From Actinotalea alkalitolerans (GTDB taxonomy: Bacteria > Actinomycetota > Actinomycetes > Actinomycetales > Cellulomonadaceae), in contig NZ_JAMBPP010000016.1 of assembly GCF_023369855.1 (NCBI RefSeq), forward strand, positions 1-64,000: a stretch of DNA of 64,000 bases. Direction: 5' to 3'. A program made the translations under genes and the position numbers. Positions 43,896-52,857 of this stretch are shown one piece after another (positions within the stretch are counted from its first letter, which is position 1; each line of letters starts with the position of its first letter). Under the pieces are notes generated by a model. It saw only the letters and a program-made list of their open reading frames with translations. It did not search any database and was not told where the DNA came from.

Positions 43896-44390
43896 GTGCA
43901 CGTCTCAGCACAGGCCAACTTCCAGGCCGGGCCCGACAGGGTCGCCCAGATGCTCGCCGACGAGGACTTCGTCGCCGCCAAGGTTCGCGCCTCGGGCGCC
44001 ACCAGCCAGCACGTGGACGTGGTGGGAACCAGCGAGGGCGCGTTCACCGTCACCACGCGGCGCCAGATGCCGACCACGAGCATCCCTGCCCAGTTCCGTT
44101 CGGTGGTGGGCAGCAGCCTCGAGGTCCGCCAGGTCGAGGCGTGGGAGGCCGCCGAGGGCGATGTCCGCCGGGGGACGGTCGTGGTCGAGATCACCGGCGC
44201 GCCGGTCCGGATGACCGGGACCCTCCGGCTGGCCGGCAACGGCGACGGCACCAGCACCCAGCGGTACGACGGCCAGCTCAAGGCCTCCGTGCCGATCTTC
44301 GGTGCGGCGATCGAGGAGGCGACAGCGGGCGCGGTCCGGGCCGCCATCGAGGCCGAGGAGCGCACTGCCGCCGACTGGTTGACGGACTGA
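43896..44390 (+). CDS. DUF2505 protein (START/SRPBCC-like fold)
   Basis: 164 residues. Typical DUF2505 features: MHVSAQANFQAGPDRVAQML, then ADEDFVAAKVRASGA at the N-terminus and YDGQLKASVPIFGAAIEEA near the C-terminus. The family is widespread in actinobacteria and predicted to form a hydrophobic ligand cavity. No signal peptide; the biological role is unknown. Confidence 0.88.
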   Translation: MHVSAQANFQAGPDRVAQMLADEDFVAAKVRASGATSQHVDVVGTSEGAFTVTTRRQMPTTSIPAQFRSVVGSSLEVRQVEAWEAAEGDVRRGTVVVEITGAPVRMTGTLRLAGNGDGTSTQRYDGQLKASVPIFGAAIEEATAGAVRAAIEAEERTAADWLTD

Positions 44391-44444
44391 CGCCGGGCGT
44401 GCGAGCGGCTCGGCCGACTCCCGCTGCCCGCGCAGGGCAGGGTG

Positions 44445-44473
44445 TTGACACTCCCCCGTCGGGACGTGAGGAT
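44445..44473 (+). promoter_or_regulatory. Promoter of the LacI-type regulator gene
   Basis: A perfect -35 TTGACA (44445-44450), 17 bases, then GAGGAT (44468-44473). The predicted start of transcription falls just at the operator-like palindrome that follows. Confidence 0.6.
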
Positions 44474-44481
44474 GACGCCGG

Positions 44482-44499
44482 TGTGGAATCGCTCTCACA
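44482..44499. promoter_or_regulatory. Probable operator of the LacI-type regulator
   Basis: TGTGGAATCGCTCTCACA, symmetric at TGTG..A.CG.T..CACA with a central CG, as is usual for LacI-family operators. It covers the +1 region of the promoter, which suggests autoregulation. Confidence 0.55.
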
Positions 44500-44558
44500 T
44501 CCAGGGTGTCTGGCTCCGCTTCCGGAGGCGACCCCCTGAGCACGATGATTGAGGTGCC

Positions 44559-44573
44559 GACCCCGACGGGGTC
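44559..44573 (+). promoter_or_regulatory. Small leader hairpin before the LacI-type gene
   Basis: GACCCC-GAC-GGGGTC, a six-pair stem with a three-base loop, two bases upstream of the GAGGAAGGA ribosome site. It could influence translation or mRNA stability. Confidence 0.35.
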
Positions 44574-44591
44574 CCGAGGAAGGAACCGCCG

Positions 44592-45647
44592 ATGACGGCA
44601 GATGTCCGGACGACCGCCATGGCGGCGGCCGTCGGCCCCCTTCCCCACGCCCCCACCCTCGAAGAGGTCGCCGAGCGAGCCGGGGTGTCCCGCTCGACCG
44701 CCTCCCGGGCGATCAACGGCGGCCTCAAGGTCAGTCCCGAGGCGCAGGCCGCGGTCGACGTCGCCGTCGCCGAGCTCGGGTACACGCCCAACCGGGCGGC
44801 CCGCACCCTGGTCACCCGGCGCACCGACTCGGTCGCCCTCGTGGTCCCCGAGCCAGACGAGCGCGTGCTCACCGACCCCTACTTCGCCGGGACCCTGCAG
44901 GGGCTGAGCGACGCCTTCGCCGCCACCGAGATCCAGCTGGTGCTGCTCATCGCCCGACGCGGTGAAGAGGCCCAGCGCACCAACCGGTACCTGCGCAACC
45001 GTCACGTGGACGGTGCGGTGATCGTCTCCCACCACCGGGACGACACGTTGGACTCGGTGCTGGCTGAGTCGCGCCTTCCCTGCGTCTTCGTCGGCCGCCC
45101 CTGGACCGCGCCACGGCCGGTGCAGTACGTCGATGTCAACAACTACCTCGGTGGCCGCCGGGCGACCGAGCACCTCATCGCCGCGGGGTGCCGTCACATC
45201 GGGACGATCACCGGCCTGCTCGACATGGCGGCAGGTGTGGACCGGCTCGCCGGGTGGCGCCAGGCGCTCCAGGACGCGGGCCTGCCCGACGACGCGATGG
45301 TGCGGGGCGACTTCACCACGGCCGGAGGTGCCGCCGCCACGGAGCGGTTGCTCCAGGCCCATCCTGAGATCGACGGGCTCTTCGTGGCCTCCGACCTCAT
45401 GGCCGCGGGAGCGCTGGGCGTTCTCGCCTCCCACGGCAGGGCCGTTCCCGACGACCTCAAGATCGTCGGCTTCGACAACCTGGGGGTCGCCGCGTCGACC
45501 TCACCCCAGCTGACCACGATGAACAACCCGGTGGTCGAGATGAGCAGGGTGGCCGGCGAGCTGCTGCTCGCGCAGATCACCGGGACGGCGACCTCGCTCG
45601 AACCCCGCATCTTCGGTGCCGAGATCGTCATCCGCGCCTCCGCGTGA
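44592..45647 (+). CDS. LacI family transcriptional regulator
   Basis: 351 residues. N-terminal helix-turn-helix TLEEVAERAGVSRSTASRAINGGLKVSPEA with hinge YTPNRAARTLVTRRTDSVALVV, then a periplasmic-binding-type effector domain (TEHLIAAGCRHIGTITG, GLFVASDLMAAGALGVL, IVGFDNLGVA). ATG with a strong ribosome site; earlier Met codons are absent. No sugar transporter or glycosidase gene is adjacent, so its regulon is elsewhere. Its own operator lies upstream. Confidence 0.94.
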   Translation: MTADVRTTAMAAAVGPLPHAPTLEEVAERAGVSRSTASRAINGGLKVSPEAQAAVDVAVAELGYTPNRAARTLVTRRTDSVALVVPEPDERVLTDPYFAGTLQGLSDAFAATEIQLVLLIARRGEEAQRTNRYLRNRHVDGAVIVSHHRDDTLDSVLAESRLPCVFVGRPWTAPRPVQYVDVNNYLGGRRATEHLIAAGCRHIGTITGLLDMAAGVDRLAGWRQALQDAGLPDDAMVRGDFTTAGGAAATERLLQAHPEIDGLFVASDLMAAGALGVLASHGRAVPDDLKIVGFDNLGVAASTSPQLTTMNNPVVEMSRVAGELLLAQITGTATSLEPRIFGAEIVIRASA

Positions 45648-45771
45648 GGCCGGTGGCAGGTTGCCGTGGTGACCGCACGTGCTCGATCTCCCCGGCCGCC
45701 TGACCGTGGCCGTGGCACTGGTGCTCCGCTGACAGGTGCCCCACCTAGCAGGGGAAGCGTGACACCAGGTC

Positions 45772-46293
45772 TCAGCGGACCGCGCTGCGTCTGCGCCGCT
45801 CGATCTCGGCCGACAGCTCCTCGACGATCTGCTGGGCCCAGTCCTGGATGTCCTCCCAGCGTCGGAAGTCCCCGTGCTCGGCCTTGACCAGTGCGACGAC
45901 CGCGCGCTCGGCCATGCCGAGCCCGCCACGGTCCAGCGCTCCGGCGAAGGTGCGGTGGCCGCGGGCACCGAGCCGGGTCATGAGAGGGCCGACCTCCTCG
46001 GGGTCGCCCGCGGGCACGGCCGGCACCCCCACCGGCCCGGAGGAGAACAGCCACACCGGACGGCTGCTGAGCCCCGCCGCGAGCCGGTCGACCATCGCTC
46101 GGGCCGAGGCCGCCCACCGGCCCACGTACACCGAGGAGCCGAGCACCACCGCGTCGTAGCCCTCGAGGCTCTCGACGTCGTCGGGGTCATGGACGTCGAC
46201 CACGAAGCCGGCGCCGGCGATGACCTCACCGATCGCCTCACCGATCTCCCGGGTCGATCCGTGGCGCGAGGCCACAGCGACGAGGACCTTCAT
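45772..46293 (-). CDS. Flavodoxin-domain protein
   Basis: 173 residues from ATG 46293, preceded by GGGAGGTGG. Flavodoxin_5-like: KVLVAVASRHGSTREIGEAI binds the FMN phosphate, VVLGSSVYVGRW and LFSSGPVGVP form the flavin loops, and a charged C-terminal helix follows. Resembles HemG-type menaquinone-dependent protoporphyrinogen oxidases and related flavodoxins. The substrate is unknown. The 124 bases to the convergent LacI gene contain nothing I can name. Confidence 0.85.
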   Translation of the reverse strand: MKVLVAVASRHGSTREIGEAIGEVIAGAGFVVDVHDPDDVESLEGYDAVVLGSSVYVGRWAASARAMVDRLAAGLSSRPVWLFSSGPVGVPAVPAGDPEEVGPLMTRLGARGHRTFAGALDRGGLGMAERAVVALVKAEHGDFRRWEDIQDWAQQIVEELSAEIERRRRSAVR

Positions 46294-46462
46294 GGTGGCC
46301 ACCTCCCTGCACTGGCCCCGTGCACCCTGGCCGGTGCGAAGCCCTGATCCCCAGCGTGACCCGCTCCCGGCCCCGCTGCCTGGGCCACAGGTCCCGTCAC
46401 GCCTCACGGTGGCCTCGGGCGGGCCGTCCCGCCCAGCGGATGAAGGTCGGCGCAGCGCGGGG

Positions 46463-46468
46463 CACACT
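46463..46468 (+). promoter_or_regulatory. Possible -10 box of a leaderless promoter (aldo-keto reductase)
   Basis: CACACT, six bases, ATG 46475; weak match at the first base but the spacing equals that of the other leaderless candidates. Confidence 0.35.
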
Positions 46469-46474
46469 GGCGCG

Positions 46475-47266
46475 ATGACCACACCACCGATCCCCACCCT
46501 CGACCTCGCGACGCCCGCCGGTGCCGTACCCGTCCCGCTGCTCGGCCTGGGTACCTGGCAGTCGGAGGGCGACGAGGCCTACCGCGCCGTCCGCCACGCC
46601 CTCGAGGTGGGCTACCGCCATGTGGACACCGCGACGGGGTACGGCAACGAGGACCAGGTCGGCCGCGGCATCGCCGACTCGGGCGTGGCACGCGACGAGG
46701 TCTTCGTGACGACCAAGCTGCCGCCCGACGCCGCGGGCCGGGAGCGCGAGACCCTCGAGCAGAGCCTGCGGCTGCTGGGGCTGGGGCACGTGGACCTCTG
46801 GCTCGTGCACTGGCCCCCGAACAAGCAGGCGACCCCGGGCACCTGGCAGGCCTTCCGCGAGCTGCGCGACGAGGGGCTCGTACGGGCCATCGGTGTGAGC
46901 AACTACTCCGTGGACCAGATCGACGAGCTGGTCCGGGCGACGGGTGAGGCACCCGCGATCAACCAGATCCCGTGGAGCCCGGCGGACTTCGACGCCGAGC
47001 TGGTCGCCGCGCACGCCGAGCGCGGGGTGGCCCTCGAGGGCTACAGCCCGTTCAAGCGGACCGACATGGGATCCGAGCTGCTCGCCACGATCGCCGACAC
47101 CCACGGGGTCACCGCGCAGCAGGTCGTGCTGCGCTGGCACCTGGAGCACCGCGTGGTGGTGATCCCCAAGTCGGTGACGCCGGCCCGGATCGAGTCCAAC
47201 CTCGACGTGCTGGGGTTCTCGCTCAGCCAGGACGAGCTCGCCCGGATCGACGCCCTCGGCTCCTGA
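46475..47266 (+). CDS. Aldo-keto reductase
   Basis: 263 residues, (alpha/beta)8 barrel, NADPH-dependent reduction of aldehydes and ketones. Catalytic tetrad D51, Y56, K81, H112; also GVSNYSVDQIDEL, NQIPWSP and the NADPH site VVIPKSVTPARIESNL. Similar to actinobacterial 2,5-diketogluconate reductase-type enzymes. Slightly shorter than the usual 275. Substrate unknown; stands alone. Confidence 0.93.
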   Translation: MTTPPIPTLDLATPAGAVPVPLLGLGTWQSEGDEAYRAVRHALEVGYRHVDTATGYGNEDQVGRGIADSGVARDEVFVTTKLPPDAAGRERETLEQSLRLLGLGHVDLWLVHWPPNKQATPGTWQAFRELRDEGLVRAIGVSNYSVDQIDELVRATGEAPAINQIPWSPADFDAELVAAHAERGVALEGYSPFKRTDMGSELLATIADTHGVTAQQVVLRWHLEHRVVVIPKSVTPARIESNLDVLGFSLSQDELARIDALGS

Positions 47267-47306
47267 CGTGGCCGGCCCGGGTTAGACACGGGCGGCACCG
47301 TGTCCG

Positions 47307-47312
47307 CAGACT
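47307..47312 (+). promoter_or_regulatory. Possible -10 box of a leaderless promoter (VanY-like gene)
   Basis: CAGACT, six bases, GTG 47319. Confidence 0.4.
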
Positions 47313-47318
47313 GCTGAG

Positions 47319-48458
47319 GTGGACGAGACGACGAACCCACGCGACAGGACCGGGGAGGGCACCCGGCCGCGCGGACGACCCTCGCGCCGCCAGAGCCTGG
47401 TCGGCGTACTGACCTTCCTCGCGCTGCTCGCCGGCGGCCTGACCGCGGTCCAGGTCCGCGCCGCCCAGGCCGAGACCCAGCGCGAGCAGCTGGCCGCTGC
47501 CGAGGAGGCCGACCAGAAGGCCGCTGCGCGGGCCGAGGCCGCGGCCCAGGCCGCTCGGCTCGCGCAGGAGGAACGGCTCGCGCAGGAGGAGCTCGAGCAG
47601 ACCCGCGCCTCAGCGGTCGACAGCGCGCAGCAGCAGCTCGGGGACGCCGAGGCCGTGCTGGCCGGCTCTGCCGGCCAGGTGGCCGACGACCACGTCCGCC
47701 TGGCCCTGGCGCAGACCATCGACGCGCTGCGTGCGGTGCTCGCCGACCCCCAGGACACGCTCGACCCCGGCGAGGTCGACCTGGCCTCGGACGCGATGTC
47801 CCAGGCCACGGCCCTGGTCACCCAGGCGCAGGGCGAGTGGCTCGCAGCCCAGGAGGAGCGCGCCGCCCACGAGGCACTGCTCGCCCAGCAGGCCGAGGAG
47901 CAGCGAGCCGCGCGCGCGGCCGGTGCGGCCGCACCGGCGACGGGCGGGGGCGGCGCAGGCCCCGACTGCGGTGGCCCGGACTCCGCCGAGCCTGCCAGCA
48001 GCAGCGGCGTGACGTTCTACACCTCGACGCCCTCGGACCAGGGCGACGGCTCCAACGGACGCCTCCCCGCTGCCTCGATGAGCCGCCTGTCGTGGTGCGT
48101 CGACTCCCAGGGCAACGCGCAGTGGCTGCGCTCGGACGCGGCAGCGGCACTGACGCGGATGAACGAGGCCTTCCGGGCGCAGTTCGGCGAGAACATCGCC
48201 GTCGACATGTCCTACCGGTCCTACGAGGACCAGGTCGCGATGCGCCGGCACTACGGATCGGTGGCCGCCGAGCCGGGTACCTCGAACCACGGATGGGGCA
48301 CCGCCTTCGACGTCTGGGAGTGGCAGGCCTACTCCTTCGGATCGCCGCGCTACGAGTGGCTCGTCACCAACGGCCCGGCCTATGGCTGGATCGCCCCGGG
48401 CTGGGCGCGCCAGGACGGCTCGAACCCCGAGTACTGGCACTTCGAGTACACCGGCTGA
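47319..48458 (+). CDS. VanY-type D,D-carboxypeptidase (M15B) with coiled-coil stalk
   Basis: 379 residues. Basic N-terminus, one membrane anchor (about 27-48), a long Ala/Glu/Gln helix that should form a coiled coil (50-205), a Gly/Ala-rich linker, and a C-terminal M15 peptidase domain: VDMSYRSYEDQV, GTSNHGWGTAFDVWEW (zinc His and Asp) and EYWHFEYTG (catalytic Glu/His). Trims the terminal D-Ala of peptidoglycan stems. The stalk would place the enzyme away from the membrane. Confidence 0.9.
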   Translation: MDETTNPRDRTGEGTRPRGRPSRRQSLVGVLTFLALLAGGLTAVQVRAAQAETQREQLAAAEEADQKAAARAEAAAQAARLAQEERLAQEELEQTRASAVDSAQQQLGDAEAVLAGSAGQVADDHVRLALAQTIDALRAVLADPQDTLDPGEVDLASDAMSQATALVTQAQGEWLAAQEERAAHEALLAQQAEEQRAARAAGAAAPATGGGGAGPDCGGPDSAEPASSSGVTFYTSTPSDQGDGSNGRLPAASMSRLSWCVDSQGNAQWLRSDAAAALTRMNEAFRAQFGENIAVDMSYRSYEDQVAMRRHYGSVAAEPGTSNHGWGTAFDVWEWQAYSFGSPRYEWLVTNGPAYGWIAPGWARQDGSNPEYWHFEYTG

Positions 48459-48560
48459 CCGCTGCGGGCGTCAGCCGCGCCGAGGTGGGAGAGTGGCCCT
48501 GGGACCGATGGCGCACCCGCCGGGTCCCTGCCTGCACCAGACCAGGAGGCGTGACCCGCA

Positions 48561-49892
48561 ATGCCTGAGACCACCACCGACGACCCCTCGCGCTCCGCGC
48601 TGAGCCGGATGCTGCCGGACAACGTCCCGGCCGACCTGGCCCAGCCCACGCACGCGGGACCGCTCGCGACCGCGCAGACCCAGCTCGCCGGCGCGATCGA
48701 GCGCCTGGGCTACGACGCCGGGATGCACGCGATGCTGGCCACCCCACGGCGCGAGATCAACGTGGCGATCCCGTTGCGGCGCGACGACGGCCGGACCGAG
48801 CTGTTCCACGGGTTCCGGGTCCAGCACAACGTGTCCCGCGGCCCGGGCAAGGGCGGGCTCCGCTTCCACCCGAGCGTCGACGTCGACGAGGTCCGTGCCC
48901 TGGCGATGTGGATGACCTGGAAGTGCGCGGTGGTCGAGCTCCCCTACGGAGGGGCGAAGGGCGGGGTGGCGATCGATCCGCGCCTCTACTCCCAGGGCGA
49001 GCTCGAGCGCGTCACCCGGCGCTACACCAGCGAGATCATGCCGATGATCGGCCCCGAGCGCGACATCATGGCCCCCGACATCGGCACCGACGCCCAGACC
49101 ATGGCGTGGGTCATGGACACCTACTCGGTCAACAAGGGCTACACGATCCCCGGCGTCGTCACGGGCAAGCCCCTCGAGGTCGGTGGATCGCTCGGCCGGG
49201 CGACCGCCACCTCGCGCGGTGTGGTCCACGCCTCACGCGCCGCGATCGGCGAGGCCGGGCTCGAGCTCTCCGACGTGCGCGTGGCCATCCAGGGCTTCGG
49301 CAAGGTGGGGTCGAACGCCGCGGTCTTCTTCGCCGAGGGTGGCGCGAGGGTCGAGGCGGTCAGCGACGAGTACGGGGGTGTGCACCGCAGCGGCGGGCTC
49401 GACGTCCCGCGGCTGATGGACCACGTCCGCGACACCGGGTCGGTGGTCGACTTCGACGGGGGCGACCCGATCGACAACGCGGCTCTGCTGACCCTGGACG
49501 TCGACGTCCTGGTCCCGGCCGCGGTCGAAGGGGTGATCAGCTCGCAGAACGCGGCGGACGTCAAGGCCCGCTGGGTGGTCGAGGCGGCGAACGGGCCGAC
49601 CACGGCCAAGGCCGATGCTGCCCTCGCGGAGCGCGGCACCGTGGTCGTCCCCGACATCCTGGCGAACGCAGGCGGCGTGATCGTCTCCTACTTCGAGTGG
49701 GTCCAGGCGCAGCAGGCGTACTGGTGGACCGAGGTCGAGATCGAGCAGCGGCTCGAGGAGCGCATGCTGCACGCGTACTCCGCGGTGGCCGAGATCTCAC
49801 GTCGCGAGAAGGTCTCGCTGCGCGACGGCGCGCTGCTGCTCAGTGTCCAGCGGGTCGCCGGAGCCCACCGCACCCGGGGTCTCTACCCCTGA
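48561..49892 (+). CDS. Glu/Leu/Phe/Val-family dehydrogenase, likely glutamate dehydrogenase
   Basis: 443 residues. Substrate domain with NVSRGPGKGGLRFHP, catalytic Lys in WMTWKCAVVELPYGGAKGGV, APDIGTDAQTMAWVMD, and a Rossmann domain with IQGFGKVGSNAA. Interconverts glutamate and 2-oxoglutarate with ammonia; sequence and length fit the NAD-type class of actinobacteria. Ribosome site AGGAGG is eleven bases before ATG. No accessory gene is adjacent. Confidence 0.93.
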   Translation: MPETTTDDPSRSALSRMLPDNVPADLAQPTHAGPLATAQTQLAGAIERLGYDAGMHAMLATPRREINVAIPLRRDDGRTELFHGFRVQHNVSRGPGKGGLRFHPSVDVDEVRALAMWMTWKCAVVELPYGGAKGGVAIDPRLYSQGELERVTRRYTSEIMPMIGPERDIMAPDIGTDAQTMAWVMDTYSVNKGYTIPGVVTGKPLEVGGSLGRATATSRGVVHASRAAIGEAGLELSDVRVAIQGFGKVGSNAAVFFAEGGARVEAVSDEYGGVHRSGGLDVPRLMDHVRDTGSVVDFDGGDPIDNAALLTLDVDVLVPAAVEGVISSQNAADVKARWVVEAANGPTTAKADAALAERGTVVVPDILANAGGVIVSYFEWVQAQQAYWWTEVEIEQRLEERMLHAYSAVAEISRREKVSLRDGALLLSVQRVAGAHRTRGLYP

Positions 49893-49919
49893 CCACCTGC
49901 GGCCACCCGACCGGGGCGG

Positions 49920-50954
49920 TCAGTGACCGGACAGCACCGCCCGGTCCCGGCCGGAGTCCTTGGCGGCGTAGAGGGCGCGGTCCGCGTCACGGCACAGGTC
50001 CGAGGGGACCTGGTGCCGCGACGAGCGGACCGCGGCCCCCGCGCTCACGGTGCACCGCAGGGTCCCGTCGGCGTACGCCACGTCGCTCCGGCCGAGGTGG
50101 GTCACGACGTGCTGCGCCCACTCCTGCGCGGTCGGGCCGTCGCGCCCGGGCAGCAGCACGCCGAACTCCTCGCCCCCGGTGCGCGCCACGACGTCCCGCG
50201 GGCCCACGTGCGCGAGGAGGACCTCCGCGAAGGCCCGGAGGACGTCGTCCCCCGCCGCGTGCCCGTAGGTGTCGTTGACGGCCTTGAAGTGGTCGAGGTC
50301 GCAGAAGAGCACCGCGAGCGGCGTCGCCTCCGGATCGGCCCAGAGCCGATCGAGCTCGTCGTCGAAGGCGCGTCGGTTGAGCAGCCCTGTCACGGTGTCT
50401 CGGCGGGCCCGCTCACCCAGGCCGCGGATGATCCGGTCGCTGCGCTCGACGGTCGTCCGCAGGCTCGCGCTGCTCAGCGCGCAGACCACGACCGTCACCA
50501 CCCACACCGCCCACCCCAGGCGGGGGTCGGGGGACGCCGTGGCCGCGGCGGCGAGACCGACGGCGACGGCCACGCCGTTCCCCGTCGCGACCATGCGGGT
50601 GCCGTAGCACGCGGCGGTCAGGCTCGAGCCGACCAGGAGGACCGGGATCAGACCCGCCTCGGAGGTCTGGGACAGCAGCACGAGGACCGCACCGTTCGGC
50701 ACCGCGACGGCGACCAGGAGGACCAGCCACGCGGGCCACCGCTCACCGGTGAGCAGGAGCAGGGCCGCCGCGACGACCACCGCGGCAGTGCCGGCGTACA
50801 GGGGCTGCTCACCGGGCGGTCGAGGGTTGAGGTAAGGGGCAGCCGCTGCCACCACGCCGACGCAGAGGTTCACCCCGACCGCGAGGCGTCGCATCGCGCC
50901 GTGCCCACCGGTCAGTGACACGGCGGTCCAGCGCTCACGGTCCAGCCCGACCAT
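49920..50954 (-). CDS. Membrane diguanylate cyclase (GGDEF)
   Basis: 344 residues from ATG 50954, with GGAGG upstream. About six helices in the first 150 residues, a short linker, then a GGDEF domain: RDTVTGLLNRRAFDDEL, LAVLFCDLDHFKAVNDTYGHAAGD, the active-site loop RTGGEEFGVLLPG and RCTVSAGAA. Glu in place of Asp in GGEEF is compatible with activity. I see no RxxD inhibitory site before the loop (GPRD there). Makes c-di-GMP at the membrane. Confidence 0.92.
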   Translation of the reverse strand: MVGLDRERWTAVSLTGGHGAMRRLAVGVNLCVGVVAAAAPYLNPRPPGEQPLYAGTAAVVVAAALLLLTGERWPAWLVLLVAVAVPNGAVLVLLSQTSEAGLIPVLLVGSSLTAACYGTRMVATGNGVAVAVGLAAAATASPDPRLGWAVWVVTVVVCALSSASLRTTVERSDRIIRGLGERARRDTVTGLLNRRAFDDELDRLWADPEATPLAVLFCDLDHFKAVNDTYGHAAGDDVLRAFAEVLLAHVGPRDVVARTGGEEFGVLLPGRDGPTAQEWAQHVVTHLGRSDVAYADGTLRCTVSAGAAVRSSRHQVPSDLCRDADRALYAAKDSGRDRAVLSGH

Positions 50955-51157
50955 GCCCCCTCCTTCCCGGTGCCACGATGTGTCGTCGTCGGTCGACCAG
51001 AATCCTCGCGCGCTCGGCTGGCGGGCGCGTGGTCCGTCCACAGGAGGGCACGCCCGTCCATGAGCACAGGTGCGCCGCCGCCGTCCGCTGCGTCGAGCCC
51101 GGACCACCATAAGGCTGATCTTCGGGGCGTGGGAGGGGTTCCCACAGCCCTCTCCCC

Positions 51158-51163
51158 TAGGCT
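51158..51163 (+). promoter_or_regulatory. -10 box of a probable leaderless promoter (NYN gene)
   Basis: TAGGCT, six bases, GTG 51170. Just upstream an imperfect palindrome (GGGAGGGG at 51131-51138 with CCCTCTCCC at 51148-51156) covers the -35 zone. Confidence 0.55.
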
Positions 51164-51169
51164 CAGCGG

Positions 51170-51760
51170 GTGAGCACCGACGCGACAGCCCTGACCGTGC
51201 AGCCACGCACCACGTACCTGCTCGTCGACGGAGAGAACATCGACGCGACCCTGGGCGGGTCGATCCTCGGTGCCCGGCCCACCCCTGACCAGCGGCCGCG
51301 GTGGGAGCGCGTGCTCGACTTCGCGCGGACCGTGTGGGGTGCCGAGCAGGTCAAGGGGCTCTTCTTCCTCAACGCCTCGAGCGGCACCATGCCGATGTCG
51401 TTCGTCCAGGCCCTCGTGGCGATCGGCTTCCAGCCGATCCCGCTGTCCGGGGAGTCCTACGAGAAGGTCGTGGACATCGGCATCCAGCGCACCCTGGACG
51501 CGCTCGCCGATCGCGCCGGGGACGTGCTGCTCGCGAGCCACGACGGCGACTTCGCACCCCAGCTGGCAGCGCTGCTCGGGACCGACCGCAACGTCGGGAT
51601 GCTCTCGTTCAAGGAGTTCACCAGCAGCGCTCTGCAGCACCTGGTCGAGGGAGGTCTGGAGCTCTTCGACCTCGAGTCCGACGTCCAGGCCTTCAACGTC
51701 CGGTTGCCGCGCCTGCGGATCATCTCGCTCGACGAGTTCGACCCGACGAACTACCTCTGA
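51170..51760 (+). CDS. NYN-domain protein (LabA/DUF88-like)
   Basis: 196 residues. PIN-like NYN nuclease fold: YLLVDGENIDATLGGS, then EKVVDIGIQRTLDAL and VLLASHDGDFAPQLAALLG give the conserved acidic residues (DGEN, D in KVVDIG, DGDF) of a metal-dependent ribonuclease. RNA processing or toxin-like action is possible; no antitoxin partner is beside it. The last 41 bases overlap the convergent TspO gene. Confidence 0.87.
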   Translation: MSTDATALTVQPRTTYLLVDGENIDATLGGSILGARPTPDQRPRWERVLDFARTVWGAEQVKGLFFLNASSGTMPMSFVQALVAIGFQPIPLSGESYEKVVDIGIQRTLDALADRAGDVLLASHDGDFAPQLAALLGTDRNVGMLSFKEFTSSALQHLVEGGLELFDLESDVQAFNVRLPRLRIISLDEFDPTNYL

Positions 51761-52574
51761 GCCGGACTGTCACGGTCACGACCGCGACGACAGCCGCACC
51801 GACCCCTGCAGCGACCGCGGCCGGGGTGGACAGCAGGTCGCCCGTGGTCCGCGCGACCGCGACCCAGGTCAGGCCCCACACGATCGCGGCGCCGATGGCG
51901 AGCCGGCCACCGCTGTACACCGCGAGCGCGACGCCGACGACCGCGGCGAGAGCGAGGGCGACGACCGACCAGGCGTCGGGACCCAGGCCGAGGTCGGTGA
52001 CGCCCGCAGCGGCGAGGACCGCGGCCACGTTCGCGACGGTGGCCACGCACACCCACCCCAGGTACAGGCCGAGGGTCCCGTCCACCACGACGGCCTCGAC
52101 CCGCCCGCGGGGCGGGTGCGCGAGCAGCCGCACCAGGACCAGCGACAGGACGGCCACGAGCGCGACGATCACCGCGACGCTGAGCGGGAGGAGGTCGGCC
52201 TGCACCACACCGATCCAGGCCGCGTTGAGCACCATCGACGCCAGCACCCACCAGCCGATGCTGCGCTGCCGCGGGTCGGCGCGCCGAGCCGGCAGCGCCT
52301 GCCAGATCGCGTAGGCGACCAGTCCCGTGTAGATCACGGACCAGATGGAGAAGGCGGGGCTGCCGGGCGCGACAGGTGTCGCGTCGGCCGCCAGCGCCCC
52401 GTCACCGACCTCGGGCTGGGACGGCCCGCCGGCGGCTCCGGACCCGATGAAGGCCCCGACGACCGCGAGGGCAGCCCCCACGAGCACCACGACCTGACGG
52501 ACGAGGTCGGCCGTGGTGGCGGAGGCGTCGGACGTCCTGGTGCCGGCCGTCGAGGACCGGTGCGGGGTGCTCAT
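51720..52574 (-). CDS. TspO/MBR-type tryptophan-rich membrane protein
   Basis: 284 residues with eight or more helices, longer than the five-helix TspO of about 160 residues. The core FSIWSVIYTGLVAYAIWQ plus LNAAWIGVVQADLLPLS and YLGWVCVATVANV match the TspO/MBR region. These bind porphyrins or related ligands and affect oxidative stress. ATG 52574 has GAGGAT six bases upstream. Confidence 0.82.
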   Translation of the reverse strand: MSTPHRSSTAGTRTSDASATTADLVRQVVVLVGAALAVVGAFIGSGAAGGPSQPEVGDGALAADATPVAPGSPAFSIWSVIYTGLVAYAIWQALPARRADPRQRSIGWWVLASMVLNAAWIGVVQADLLPLSVAVIVALVAVLSLVLVRLLAHPPRGRVEAVVVDGTLGLYLGWVCVATVANVAAVLAAAGVTDLGLGPDAWSVVALALAAVVGVALAVYSGGRLAIGAAIVWGLTWVAVARTTGDLLSTPAAVAAGVGAAVVAVVTVTVRLRGSSSGRTRRAR

Positions 52575-52580
52575 CTCCCC

Positions 52581-52586
52581 ATCCTC
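52581..52586 (-). promoter_or_regulatory. Possible -10 box of a leaderless promoter (TspO gene)
   Basis: GAGGAT on the minus strand, six bases before ATG 52574. Confidence 0.35.
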
Positions 52587-52845
52587 GCGGTGCCGCCGCG
52601 GCCACGCTCGTCGGGACGGGGTCGAGCACGTCCCGACCGCCAGCCGGTCGCGGGTGTGACATACCGGACAACGAATTCCGTCGCCATCCGGCTGCGCGAC
52701 GCGGCGTGGCGGGCTAACCTCGTGTCACACCCTTCAGTCACGGCGAGAGCAGTGACCGGCCCTCGGGTCGCTGGTGTCATGCCACGCCCTGTGCAGGCGA
52801 GACGGCACCGCACCGCCCCCGTTCGCGCAGCCGCGGACGGGGGCG

Positions 52846-52851
52846 CACCAT
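52846..52851 (+). promoter_or_regulatory. Possible -10 box of a leaderless promoter (DUF6328 gene)
   Basis: CACCAT, six bases, GTG 52858. Confidence 0.3.
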
Positions 52852-52857
52852 GTCCCC

